From Amphibacillus jilinensis Y1 (GTDB lineage: Bacteria; Bacillota; Bacilli; Bacillales; Amphibacillaceae), in the NCBI RefSeq assembly GCF_000306965.1, contig NZ_JH976436.1, forward strand, positions 102,057-166,056: a DNA stretch of 64,000 bases, written 5' to 3'. Positions 7,760 through 15,621 of this stretch are shown piece after piece (the first letter of the stretch is position 1; every line of letters begins with the position of its first letter). A program made the position numbers and the translations under genes. Below the pieces are notes generated by a model. The model was not told where the DNA came from. It saw only the letters and a list, made by a program, of their open reading frames with translations, and ran no database searches.

Positions 7760-8254
7760 ATGACATCGGAGCAAACCATCACAGATAATCTTATTCATGA
7801 ATTCTCAAAGACCATTGAGATGTTTGGTCTCTCACCCGCAGATGCTCGGTTATTTACTACCCTCTATTTAAACCACCGACCAATGACTTTAGACGAGATG
7901 AGTCAAACAACTGGCAAAAGTAAAACTTCCGTGAACACGGGGATCCGTAATTTATCCGATCTAAATCTAGTCAAACAAGTATGGAAAAAAGGAGTCAGAA
8001 AAGATCTTTACGCTGCCGAAGATGATTTGTTTCATCGCTTTATGCACATGTACCTTGATAAATGGATTGGACACATCAATTTACAAAAGCGTTCCCTTGA
8101 TCAGCTTAAAGAACACGTAAATAAACGTCCACAAGGCGAGTTGATTGAAGAAAAACTAGCGCATATGATTACTTTTCACGCTCTAATCGAAACAACCTTT
8201 CATTGTGTAAAAGAAGAAACCAATCATATGTTAGTAGACCAAAACAAACTTTAA
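7760..8254 (+). CDS. GbsR/OpuAR-type (MarR-like) osmolyte regulator
   Basis: 164 residues with the GbsR-type winged helix-turn-helix: LSPADARLFTTLYLNHRPMTLDEMSQTTGKSKTSVNTGIRNL at about residues 24-65, then the wing KKGVRKDLYAAE. GbsR relatives repress glycine betaine uptake or synthesis genes and respond to choline or betaine. A good AGAAGGGAG ribosome site precedes ATG 7760. Divergence from opuA and the palindrome between them suggest it controls this importer. It resembles the second regulator at 11885-12445 (shared MTLDxM, SKTSxxTGxR and KGxRKDLYxxED). Confidence 0.88.
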   Translation: MTSEQTITDNLIHEFSKTIEMFGLSPADARLFTTLYLNHRPMTLDEMSQTTGKSKTSVNTGIRNLSDLNLVKQVWKKGVRKDLYAAEDDLFHRFMHMYLDKWIGHINLQKRSLDQLKEHVNKRPQGELIEEKLAHMITFHALIETTFHCVKEETNHMLVDQNKL

Positions 8255-8257
8255 AAA

Positions 8258-8300
8258 GCCAATTCATTCGCTCATCCTTGAGCAAATGGGTTGGCGTTTC
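8258..8300 (+). terminator. Imperfect hairpin after the opuA regulator gene
   Basis: GCCAATTCATTCGCTC pairs imperfectly with GAGCAAATGGGTTGGC across a short loop, then GTTTCTT. It begins 4 bases after the stop codon. Confidence 0.55.
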
Positions 8301-8716
8301 TTATGCTTTGCACGTAAATTTCTTTGATAATATGCAACTTTTCTAATGTGCTTAGAAGACGAGTTAGTCCCTGATCAGATTAAATTATAACTCAACATTT
8401 TCGGTTTCACCAAGAAAGTATAAAGGTAAACCTCATAGTAAATATAAGCGTTGCCTTTGAATATAGACATCCACTGATTGGAATGTCATGTTAGCTCAAG
8501 TCACGCCCATGGAAAACGGAACATATCTCACCTGCGCGTCAAACGAAAAGTTTATCATAAATCGAAAATTAGATTTACACCATCTAGATTATGAAGACAG
8601 CGGAATGGCGTTTCGGAATAAGAAACTTCTTATGCTAGTAGCGTCACATCTTTTTCACTTTATTTCGTGCGGTCGGGGTTACGCATTTAGTATGAACCAC
8701 CAGTCTAAGTGAAGAT
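8301..8716. other. Non-coding stretch without a supportable gene
   Basis: No reading frame here has a ribosome site or recognisable product. A 74-codon frame at 8488-8712 has no family resemblance. CCACTGATTGG followed by GTCATGTTAGC at about 8470-8498 resembles the centre of the AACGAACC-family element and may be a decayed fragment. In B. subtilis scoC and yhaI/J occupy the equivalent place. Confidence 0.4.
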
Positions 8717-8830
8717 AAGCAATGGCGAAGACTTCTGCGGGAATAGGATGAGCTGAAGATCCACTTGAGGCGTGATCTTTGCGACTCAAGTTAGCTGAAG
8801 CCATCCCCGCGAAAAGCGAATCCATTGCTT
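8717..8830 (+). repeat. Bacillaceae-type intergenic cruciform repeat
   Basis: AAGCAATGG at 8717-8725 and CCATTGCTT at 8822-8830 form the outer stem. Inside are GCGGG/CCCGC arms and the familiar wording GACTTCTGCGGGAATAG...AGCTGAAG...CCCCGCGAAAAGCGAA. The same family occurs inverted at 41717-41829. Elements of this wording are common between genes in Bacillus-like genomes; this is recall, not a search. Confidence 0.7.
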
Positions 8831-9063
8831 TTCGGAATGAAATATTGTTTAAACGTATGAGAAGGTTGAATGACTATTTTCAGTATGCGAAAGTTGGGTT
8901 ATAATTATTAATTCCCATTTAAAATAACCTAACTCACTAAAATTATGTAAAAACATAGGAATTTTTAATTTGAATGCTCTATTAGATAAAAAACTATGTT
9001 ATATTAACATTTGAGAATAAAATAATAGACAAGTGAGTCTGAATAAAGTGGGAGTGTTACAAA

Positions 9064-9966
9064 ATGAAAAAATTAGCTATCGTAGCAACACTTACAGCTA
9101 CATTCGTAGGTTTAGCTGCATGCTCTTCTGATGACTCAGAAGTAGTTGTTGAGATGGATCAAGGTAATATTTCAAAGGAAGAATTTTATGAGGAATTAAA
9201 GAGCACAGCCGGTGAATCTGTCATCCAGAACATGGTTTACTTAAAGATATTAGAAGATAGATATGAAATTGATGAATCTGAAATTGATCAAGAAGTCGAC
9301 AAGCTAAAAGAAGAGTACGGCGAATCATTTGAAATGGTATTACAAACAAATAATTTTCAAGATGAAGAAGATTTCCGAGAAAATCTAAGATTTCAAATCC
9401 TTCAAACAGAAGCTATCACTGAAGATATAGAAGTATCAGATGAAGAAATCGAACAATATTATCAACGACTATCAAATGAAATTGAAGCGTCTCATATTTT
9501 AGTTGAAGACGAAGAGCTAGCAAATGATTTATATGATCAACTTATGGATGGTGCTGACTTTGCAGAACTAGCCGAAGAGCATTCAACCGATACGCAATCA
9601 GCAGCTGAGGGTGGTAACCTTGGTTACTTCTCTGCCGGTCAAATGGTAAGTGATTTTGAAGATAAAGCATATAGCTTAGGTGTAGATGAAATTGGTGAAC
9701 CCGTGAATTCTGATTATGGCTGGCATATCATTAAGGTAACGGATATACGCGAAAGTGAAACTGAGCTACCTGATCTAGAAGATATGCGTGCTTCCATCCG
9801 AAGAGACATCGCTACACCAATAGCAATGGCAGATCAAGAGGGCGCAATGAACAAAATGAATGCATTATTAGAAGATAGCAATATTCAAGTTAATATTGAA
9901 GAATTTGAAGCATTGTTTGAATCAGAATCAGAACCAGCAATTGAAGTAGAAGAAGAAGAAGAATAA
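9064..9966 (+). CDS. prsA: Extracellular foldase lipoprotein PrsA (peptidyl-prolyl isomerase)
   Basis: 300 residues with a lipoprotein signal (MKKLAIVATLTATF..., lipobox LAAC, Cys at residue 20). It has an N-terminal chaperone-like helical region, a parvulin PpiC domain at about 137-230 (EASHILVEDEELANDLYDQL, GGNLGYFSAGQM, GWHIIKV), and a C-terminal helix ending in a very acidic tail (EVEEEEE). PrsA folds secreted proteins at the outer face of the membrane. The acid-rich composition is in line with a salt-tolerant exoprotein. It follows GGGAG and ends before a clear terminator. Synteny with yhaM matches B. subtilis. Confidence 0.95.
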   Translation: MKKLAIVATLTATFVGLAACSSDDSEVVVEMDQGNISKEEFYEELKSTAGESVIQNMVYLKILEDRYEIDESEIDQEVDKLKEEYGESFEMVLQTNNFQDEEDFRENLRFQILQTEAITEDIEVSDEEIEQYYQRLSNEIEASHILVEDEELANDLYDQLMDGADFAELAEEHSTDTQSAAEGGNLGYFSAGQMVSDFEDKAYSLGVDEIGEPVNSDYGWHIIKVTDIRESETELPDLEDMRASIRRDIATPIAMADQEGAMNKMNALLEDSNIQVNIEEFEALFESESEPAIEVEEEEE

Positions 9967-10001
9967 ACTACCTTAATAATATTAAGGTTAATCAATCTAG
10001 T

Positions 10002-10026
10002 AAAATCCCTCTCACTGAGGGATTTT
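10002..10026 (+). terminator. Intrinsic terminator of prsA
   Basis: AAAATCCCTC pairs with GAGGGATTTT around a short loop, with flanking A and T runs, 36 bases after the prsA stop. Confidence 0.85.
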
Positions 10027-10048
10027 ATCTTTAACAACAGAGAAAAGG

Positions 10049-10135
10049 ACACAGCTTACCGCTTTGGTGTAGCACTGTATAAGATAATGACTTATCTTAT
10101 TTGCATTGCCTCACCCAAACAAAGCTGTGTTTTTT
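10049..10135 (+). ncRNA. Long hairpin ending in a T-run; possible small RNA or large terminator
   Basis: ACACAGCTT at 10049-10057 pairs with AAGCTGTGT at 10122-10130, followed by TTTTT. Inside, TTTGGTG/CACCCAAA and TAAGATAA/TTATCTTA continue the pairing to a four-base loop (TGAC), so nearly the whole 87 bases fold on themselves. It lies after the prsA terminator and before repeat copy 4. Function is unknown. Confidence 0.45.
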
Positions 10136-10194
10136 CAGTTCTAAACTCAATTATTACTTAATAGAATTGGCATTGCTTATTAGAGATAAACATC

Positions 10195-10386
10195 GTACGA
10201 ACTTTCAATCAGTGGGCGGAGAGTCTTACAGGATGTAGGTCATGCAGACGTTGTCACAGGACGTGGCGGTTTTAGGCTACGATCTTACCTACCCACTGAT
10301 TAGTCGTTAGGTCATTAGCGTTCGTTAGCTCCCTCCTAAATAGATGATCTTTGTTCTCTATTTTGAGGCAGAAGTTTTCCGAACAA
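10195..10386 (+). repeat. AACGAACC-family intergenic element, copy 4
   Basis: A full copy: CGAACTTTCAATCAGTGGGC, inner module with GCAGAC, a TCACAGGACGTGG hairpin and GGCTACGATC, then CCCACTGATTAGTCGTTAG, CATTAGCGTTCGTTAG, AAATAGA...TCTATTTT. The right end is degenerate (TTTTCCGAACAAA). Lies between prsA and yhaM. Confidence 0.85.
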
Positions 10387-10457
10387 AAAATGGGTATTCA
10401 ATTCAACTTTACTAAGGTACAATGACAGTAATGCTAACGAGAAGGAGTGACTTGCTC

Positions 10458-11681
10458 ATGCAAATTCAATCGCATTATTTTTTTGACGTGATACCGATTC
10501 AGATCGATATCGATGATGAACAAGCGGATAATATATTAAAAGACTTTCCAGCACCACCCTTACCAAATGGACAACAAACATTTGATATTAATCATCAAAG
10601 TGCTGGGGCTAATATTAGCGAACATTTATTACTCAATGACTACGAGGTTAGGCTAACAAGAACGAATAAGCAATATCTAAAATTATCATTTAGTAATAAT
10701 AATGGGATTATTTCCGCTAAAATGTGGGATAATCAAGGTGCTATAGAAAAAAACTTACCATTACTTGAGAAATATACGCTATTTGAAGTACAAGGTGTAA
10801 TTGATGCCTATAATGGACAGAAATCAATTACTGTTAATCAATTGACTGCTATCGATGGTGATATGAATCCTTTTACCCTTCTACCCTATACATCAGCATC
10901 TTATTCCGATTTAACGATCGAACTATTGTATTATCTCTATCAACTAAAACAACCCTTTCAGCAATTAGCTGTTGAGACTTTAAAAACATTTTGGCATGAC
11001 TTTTCTATAGTTCCAGCTGCTAAAAGTCATCATCACAACTACTTAGGAGGATTATTAAAACATACGGTAGGTTTAATGCGTTTTGCGAATTATATTATTA
11101 ATTATGATAAAGGGCATGTTGAAGGGTTATTTGCTCTAATTCAAATTGTAGAAAAAGCCTATAAAAAAGAATTATACTTAAATTATAAAGGAGAAAAAGA
11201 TCCTTTTAAACGAGCAGTCTGGAATGATACCATTGATCACCTGTACCGAATGACAAAGGGAGCAATGACTTATGATATCAAACCAAACCGAGATGTTTTG
11301 ATATTATCCATATTATTTCATGATCTCGGTAAAATGCTAGAGTATGATCATGCTGGAAAGTCATATCATGGTTTTGAACTGCTTTATCCGACTGCAGATA
11401 AAGCAACTTTACAAAAAAGAAAACAAGCAGGGATTACAATGGACCCCCTAGGTGTTCTTATTGGTCATATCCCCTATGGGGTTTTACTTTTTAATAAACT
11501 TATGGAACAGTTTAATATCACATTAACAATTGATGCGATCCATGAAATTAGTCATTGTATTTTATGTCATCATGGTTTACCAGAATGGGGATCTGCCGTT
11601 AGATCCCCACTGACGCTTGACGGTTACTTAATTCACATTGTCGACTACTTAGATAGTCGTTATGAGAATGTAGCTGAATAA
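10458..11681 (+). CDS. yhaM: YhaM-like 3'-5' exoribonuclease (OB fold plus HD domain), divergent and probably C-terminally shortened
   Basis: 407 residues. An N-terminal extension of about 55 residues precedes an OB-fold region (YLKLSFSNNNGIISAKMWDNQG). The HD domain follows: HHHNYLGGLLKHTVGL, LFHDLGKMLEYD, then HCILCHHGLPEWGS and HIVDYLDSR. YhaM normally has about 314 residues. Here some 50-60 extra residues, including KKELYLNYKGEKDPFKRAVW, sit between the first His motif and the HD pair. The protein stops just after YLDSRYENVAE, about 30 residues earlier than B. subtilis YhaM, exactly where a repeat element begins. Start ATG 10458 has AGAAGGAG 8 bases upstream. RNase activity is inferred from the conserved metal ligands. 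Confidence 0.8.
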   Translation: MQIQSHYFFDVIPIQIDIDDEQADNILKDFPAPPLPNGQQTFDINHQSAGANISEHLLLNDYEVRLTRTNKQYLKLSFSNNNGIISAKMWDNQGAIEKNLPLLEKYTLFEVQGVIDAYNGQKSITVNQLTAIDGDMNPFTLLPYTSASYSDLTIELLYYLYQLKQPFQQLAVETLKTFWHDFSIVPAAKSHHHNYLGGLLKHTVGLMRFANYIINYDKGHVEGLFALIQIVEKAYKKELYLNYKGEKDPFKRAVWNDTIDHLYRMTKGAMTYDIKPNRDVLILSILFHDLGKMLEYDHAGKSYHGFELLYPTADKATLQKRKQAGITMDPLGVLIGHIPYGVLLFNKLMEQFNITLTIDAIHEISHCILCHHGLPEWGSAVRSPLTLDGYLIHIVDYLDSRYENVAE

Positions 11682-11830
11682 AATCTTCATCATTGAGCAT
11701 TTTCATTCTTCGCCCAATGATTGTTAGTTGAGTAAATCAAGCCATTAGCTTCCGTTATCGCCTAGCTAAATAGATTTGGTTTACGTTCTATTTTAAGCTG
11801 GGGGTTTTACGGGCGGTTAGCTGTGATAAA
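11678..11830 (+). repeat. AACGAACC-family intergenic element, copy 5 (overlaps the yhaM stop)
   Basis: The left end ATAAAATCTTCATCATTGAG begins inside the last codons of yhaM, and its TAA is the stop codon. The first hairpin is TCATTG/CAATGA. The second has AGCT/AGCT in place of the usual pairs. The right end is GGGCGGTTAGCTGTGATAAA, followed directly by a terminator. Confidence 0.75.
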
Positions 11831-11832
11831 AC

Positions 11833-11868
11833 GAAAAAACTTGAGCTCTTAGATGCTCAAGTTTTTTC
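11833..11868. terminator. Bidirectional terminator between yhaM and the second GbsR-type gene
   Basis: GAAAAAACTTGAGC pairs perfectly with GCTCAAGTTTTTTC around an 8-base loop; it serves the convergent genes on both strands. Confidence 0.88.
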
Positions 11869-11884
11869 TTATACTCATATTTTT

Positions 11885-12445
11885 TTATTGGTTCTTTTGA
11901 TTTTCCTTCGGTACATAGTTAAAGATTTCACCAGATTCGACGACTTGAATAAAGCGCATCAGCCATCGATAGTAGTTCTGAGCATAACGCAGAAGTTCAA
12001 TGTCATACGTTATTTTTTGCAGTAATTCCGGATCTTCAGTTTGTTGATAAAGAGCCTCCAACTCTTGTATCGCCTCATCTGCTTCTTCAATATTCGTTTC
12101 CGTATGATGACGCCATCTATTGCCGAAAAGTGAAGTGAACGATTTGTACCAATCCTCTTCAGATTTGTATAAGTCTTTTCGCATCCCTTTCCGAAAAGCA
12201 GGTTCAACCATTTTCATTTCGGCTAAAGCACGGACACCGGTAGACATACTGGTTTTGCTCATTTCCAATGCATCACGCATGTCATCTAGTGTCATTGGCT
12301 CTTGATTAAAATAAAGTTTACCGTATAAGCGCCCAACTGATGGTGCGATCCCATAAAGATTCATATTTTTTGCAATGACTTGAATAAACTTATCAACTGT
12401 TTCTTCATATAACTTCCACTCATTTTGACTTGACTGATTATTCAT
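11885..12445 (-). CDS. Second GbsR-type (MarR-like) regulator
   Basis: 186 residues. The winged helix (GIAPSVGRLYGKLYFNQEPMTLDDMRDALEMSKTSMSTGVRAL at about 37-80, wing RKGMRKDLYKSEEDW) is clearly related to the regulator at 7760-8254. A longer C-terminal helical part (YAQNYYRWLMRFIQVVESGE) is present, like full-length GbsR/YvaV. Start is ATG 12445 with GGAGG 10 bases upstream. It is not beside any osmolyte gene here, only yhaM and yhaN, so its target is unclear. It may act in trans on opuA or on a distant choline/betaine locus. Confidence 0.85.
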   Translation of the reverse strand: MNNQSSQNEWKLYEETVDKFIQVIAKNMNLYGIAPSVGRLYGKLYFNQEPMTLDDMRDALEMSKTSMSTGVRALAEMKMVEPAFRKGMRKDLYKSEEDWYKSFTSLFGNRWRHHTETNIEEADEAIQELEALYQQTEDPELLQKITYDIELLRYAQNYYRWLMRFIQVVESGEIFNYVPKENQKNQ

Positions 12446-12490
12446 CAAAGTAAAACCTCCGTCACTTTCATTAACAAACTGCACAATTTA

Positions 12491-12643
12491 TAATACGAAC
12501 CTTCAATCAGTGGGTGCTTCTGTTCTTCTCCACTGGTTGTTAGTGGAGTGAATCAGGACATTAGCCTCCGTTATCACCCCCCTAAATAGATGTACTCTAC
12601 ACTCTATTTTGAAGGGGGGTTATGGACGGTTATCTGTGATAAA
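12491..12643 (+). repeat. AACGAACC-family intergenic element, copy 6
   Basis: Left ACGAACCTTCAATCAGTGGG, short first loop, CCACTGGTTG, GTGAATCAGGACATTAGCC, then CCCCCC-TAAATAGA pairing with TCTATTTTGAA-GGGGGG, and GACGGTTATCTGTGATAAA. The C6/G6 pairs are a compensated variant of the second stem. Confidence 0.9.
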
Positions 12644-12687
12644 GCATACCGTACCACTCTTTCGGTTAACTTGTGAAGTCCTCTTCT

Positions 12688-15621
12688 CTATAATGTAATA
12701 TATTTATCTTGATTAGCCAATCCCTTATTTGCAAAAATCTCACTTGATTTAGTGAAAAATATAATTTGGTGTTTACCTTTTAACTCTTTGATCATTTGAT
12801 AAATCACCTTATAACGGTTTTGGTCAAAATGCACGAAGCCATCATCGATTAAGAAAGGAAGTGTGGCGTGAATAGCTAACCATTCACTGATAGCAAAGCG
12901 AATACTAATAAATAACTGGTCTAAAGTACCTTGTGATAATTCATCCAATTGGTAGCTTACACCTGTCGCTGTTAAAACATGTATACGCTGCTCATGGTCA
13001 TCAAAAAATAAATGTTGATAGTTTTGCCCTGTAACTTTATTAAAATAATAACTGGCTTTTTCTAAGACAGTAGGTAAATATGAAATTTGGAATTTTTCCT
13101 TTGTTTTTTCAATCTGCTTTAAAGCTAATTGATAGGTAAGCCATTGTTTGGCATTCCATTCAAAGCTCTCTTTTAAATAATAATAATCATGTTTAACATC
13201 AACCAATTGTCTAGACTGCTCATGTTGCTTTAAAATCGCTTGCTGATCAGCGACTTGTTGACGTAGTTGGTTAAGTCGTTCATTTAATGCCTCTAATTGT
13301 CCTTGGCAGGTATTGATCTTATCTTCAATCGATGATAGCGAGACAGGATGACCACCTATCTTGAGCCATTCGCTTTGCTGTTCGGGTAAATGTAGTTTAA
13401 TTTGTTGTGCGAGTTGCATTTGTTTTCCTTTTAATTGATGCCAATGTTCATACGCTTGAGCTTGTCCAATAAAAGCCTCTTCGTCTTCGACCGCAGCTTT
13501 TTCTAGTAGTGAATTTATCTCATTTTGAAAGGGACGCATTTTTGCCGTTAACGTCTTTAAAGCTTCCTCTTGATATGCCAAACGCTCGGTCAATGTTTCT
13601 TGCTGTTGAAGGAGCTTCTTTTGTTCAATTGAAATTGTTTTGAGTTCTTCCAAAGCATCAATGAAGGAAAGGGATTGGAAATCCAACATGCCAGCTAAAC
13701 CTGTTTGAACCCTATCTTCAAACTCGCCCTGTTGATCAATCAAGTTTTGCTGATGCTCCATTAACTGATCTCGCTTTTTAATTAACTCAATTAAAGTGTG
13801 TAATCGATCATAAAGACTTGACCAGCGCTCAGGCGTTAACTGTTTTAACAAAGGGAATAATGACCTTTGCTCATCAATCGATTGATCAAGTATTTGCAAT
13901 TGTTGCTCTACACGATCCAATTGTTGACCTACCTTTAATTGATCCGTCTCATTCCGTTCGACCACTTGTTCTAATAAAATAAATTGATCACGGTACGTAT
14001 GGTGTTCATTTAGTTGATCGTCGATCTGCTTTTTCCTTTCTATACAAGCGGTAATCTCTTTTTGATGTTGATCTCGCCAGTCTTGTGTCATACTCAAGAC
14101 ATGACGTTCTATTCGTTTGTTATTGATTAACACTGTTGTCCCTAAGATCATAATGAAACCTGATAACCACCACCATTCAAAGGAAATGATAAGTGGACTG
14201 ATTGCAACTAAAGTTAGACATGCAAATAAAATATACTGGACGCTTCGCTGCTTTGTTGCCAACTGATCAAGTTGCTCTTTAGAAAGCGATGACTTTGATT
14301 GTGTGATTGCATCCATCAACTGGTCTTTTTCATCTTTTAAGGTTTCGAGTTCAAATGAAGTTAATATATGGTCCTTTAATAATTGCCAGTCTTGACTTTG
14401 TTTATTATGCTCTTCTTTCAACTTCGTTAAGTTTTTCTGCAATATCGTCTTTTCTTCATTGAATTTAACATAGCGCTCACTAATATGCTGCCATGTTTCT
14501 CCTGTTCCATAACCAAAAGGCAAATTGAGCAATTCTGTCTCTGTAATGGCAAGCTTAAGTTGGTCTAACCTTTCATTAATCTCTTCTGTGTATTCATCGA
14601 TTTGTTGTTTATGTTGTTTAATCCACGTTCGTTCCTCTAAGTAGGATTGGCTTTGCTTAAGCACTTGATCAATTTCTTGTTTGATTTGACTTGAGGTCAT
14701 CTTATCTTGAAGGGCATTTAAATCCGTTTTTAGATCGGTTATTTTTTGCAAAGTCACTTCATACTCCGCTTCAAGTGGTTGCAACCCGTCCTTTAACTGT
14801 TTAAAACGAGCCTCCCCTTGCTCGGGAAATGGAAATGGATCAGGATACGCATTTAACTGTTCACTGACAAGCTGATAATTCTCTAGTGAAGGATAAAGTC
14901 TTTGCTGCTCCTTTAAAGCGACGAGAGAAGAATTTAACGACTGAAGCTCTTGTTCGGTCTGTTCAACTTGCTTCTGATATTCCCTTTTTAATTGCTGATG
15001 TCGAATATATACTGGGATATCATCTTCTAACTGTTTTACCTTGTCTGCTTGTTCATCTAATAATTCAATCATTTGATTTAATTGTGGCTTTCTACCCTGG
15101 GGTTTAAACTGACTTTGAATATGTTGCTTCAGATTTTTTTCGGCCTGATAAATCCGGTCTGATCCAGTCATACCAACACTTAATAATACTTGCCCTAATT
15201 GATCTCGCGTCAGTTGCTCACCTATTTGTAAACTAAGTACATCAAAATTAAAAATTTGATCAAAAAGCGCACGCGTCACACCGTTCAATTGTGTGAATAA
15301 CCAATCCTTAGACAATAATTGACCGTTTGCGTTGTAGCAGACCGGTTCTGCTTGATTTCGGTCATGAATGCGTTCAATCGTATAGTCTTTATCATCAATA
15401 ATAACGACTAAGCGCCCGCCTAGCTTACCACCTTGTTTAGGCAGATACCGCTGGCGCTTCTGTGGAGAGAGACCAAATAAAATAAATAATATAAATGCTC
15501 GTAAAGTCGTTTTGCCTGTTTCATTGTCCCCAATAATAGCTACAAATCCTTTTCCTTCCAGGTCAAACGACTTATCTTGCCATTTACCAAATCCATATAT
15601 ATCTATCCGTTTAATCTTCAT
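12688..15621 (-). CDS. yhaN: SbcC/RecF-like AAA ATPase YhaN
   Basis: 977 residues. N-terminal ATPase half-site with Walker A IIGDNETGKTTLRAF near residues 30-45. Very long coiled coils rich in Q, E and L follow, interrupted near residues 455-495 by two hydrophobic segments (YILFACLTLVAI, WWWLSGFIMILG) as in B. subtilis YhaN. The C-terminal half-site is LDELSQGTLDQLFISIRFAI with LPFLIDDGFVHFD. It works with the YhaO nuclease, whose gene overlaps its start by 11 bases, analogous to SbcC-SbcD/Rad50-Mre11. The membrane segments are unusual for this superfamily and suggest membrane-tethered DNA work. Confidence 0.9.
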   Translation of the reverse strand: MKIKRIDIYGFGKWQDKSFDLEGKGFVAIIGDNETGKTTLRAFILFILFGLSPQKRQRYLPKQGGKLGGRLVVIIDDKDYTIERIHDRNQAEPVCYNANGQLLSKDWLFTQLNGVTRALFDQIFNFDVLSLQIGEQLTRDQLGQVLLSVGMTGSDRIYQAEKNLKQHIQSQFKPQGRKPQLNQMIELLDEQADKVKQLEDDIPVYIRHQQLKREYQKQVEQTEQELQSLNSSLVALKEQQRLYPSLENYQLVSEQLNAYPDPFPFPEQGEARFKQLKDGLQPLEAEYEVTLQKITDLKTDLNALQDKMTSSQIKQEIDQVLKQSQSYLEERTWIKQHKQQIDEYTEEINERLDQLKLAITETELLNLPFGYGTGETWQHISERYVKFNEEKTILQKNLTKLKEEHNKQSQDWQLLKDHILTSFELETLKDEKDQLMDAITQSKSSLSKEQLDQLATKQRSVQYILFACLTLVAISPLIISFEWWWLSGFIMILGTTVLINNKRIERHVLSMTQDWRDQHQKEITACIERKKQIDDQLNEHHTYRDQFILLEQVVERNETDQLKVGQQLDRVEQQLQILDQSIDEQRSLFPLLKQLTPERWSSLYDRLHTLIELIKKRDQLMEHQQNLIDQQGEFEDRVQTGLAGMLDFQSLSFIDALEELKTISIEQKKLLQQQETLTERLAYQEEALKTLTAKMRPFQNEINSLLEKAAVEDEEAFIGQAQAYEHWHQLKGKQMQLAQQIKLHLPEQQSEWLKIGGHPVSLSSIEDKINTCQGQLEALNERLNQLRQQVADQQAILKQHEQSRQLVDVKHDYYYLKESFEWNAKQWLTYQLALKQIEKTKEKFQISYLPTVLEKASYYFNKVTGQNYQHLFFDDHEQRIHVLTATGVSYQLDELSQGTLDQLFISIRFAISEWLAIHATLPFLIDDGFVHFDQNRYKVIYQMIKELKGKHQIIFFTKSSEIFANKGLANQDKYITL

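Noticed and set aside
8488-8712. 74-codon open frame on the plus strand
   Set aside because: No ribosome site, no family resemblance, odd composition, and it runs to the edge of an intergenic repeat.
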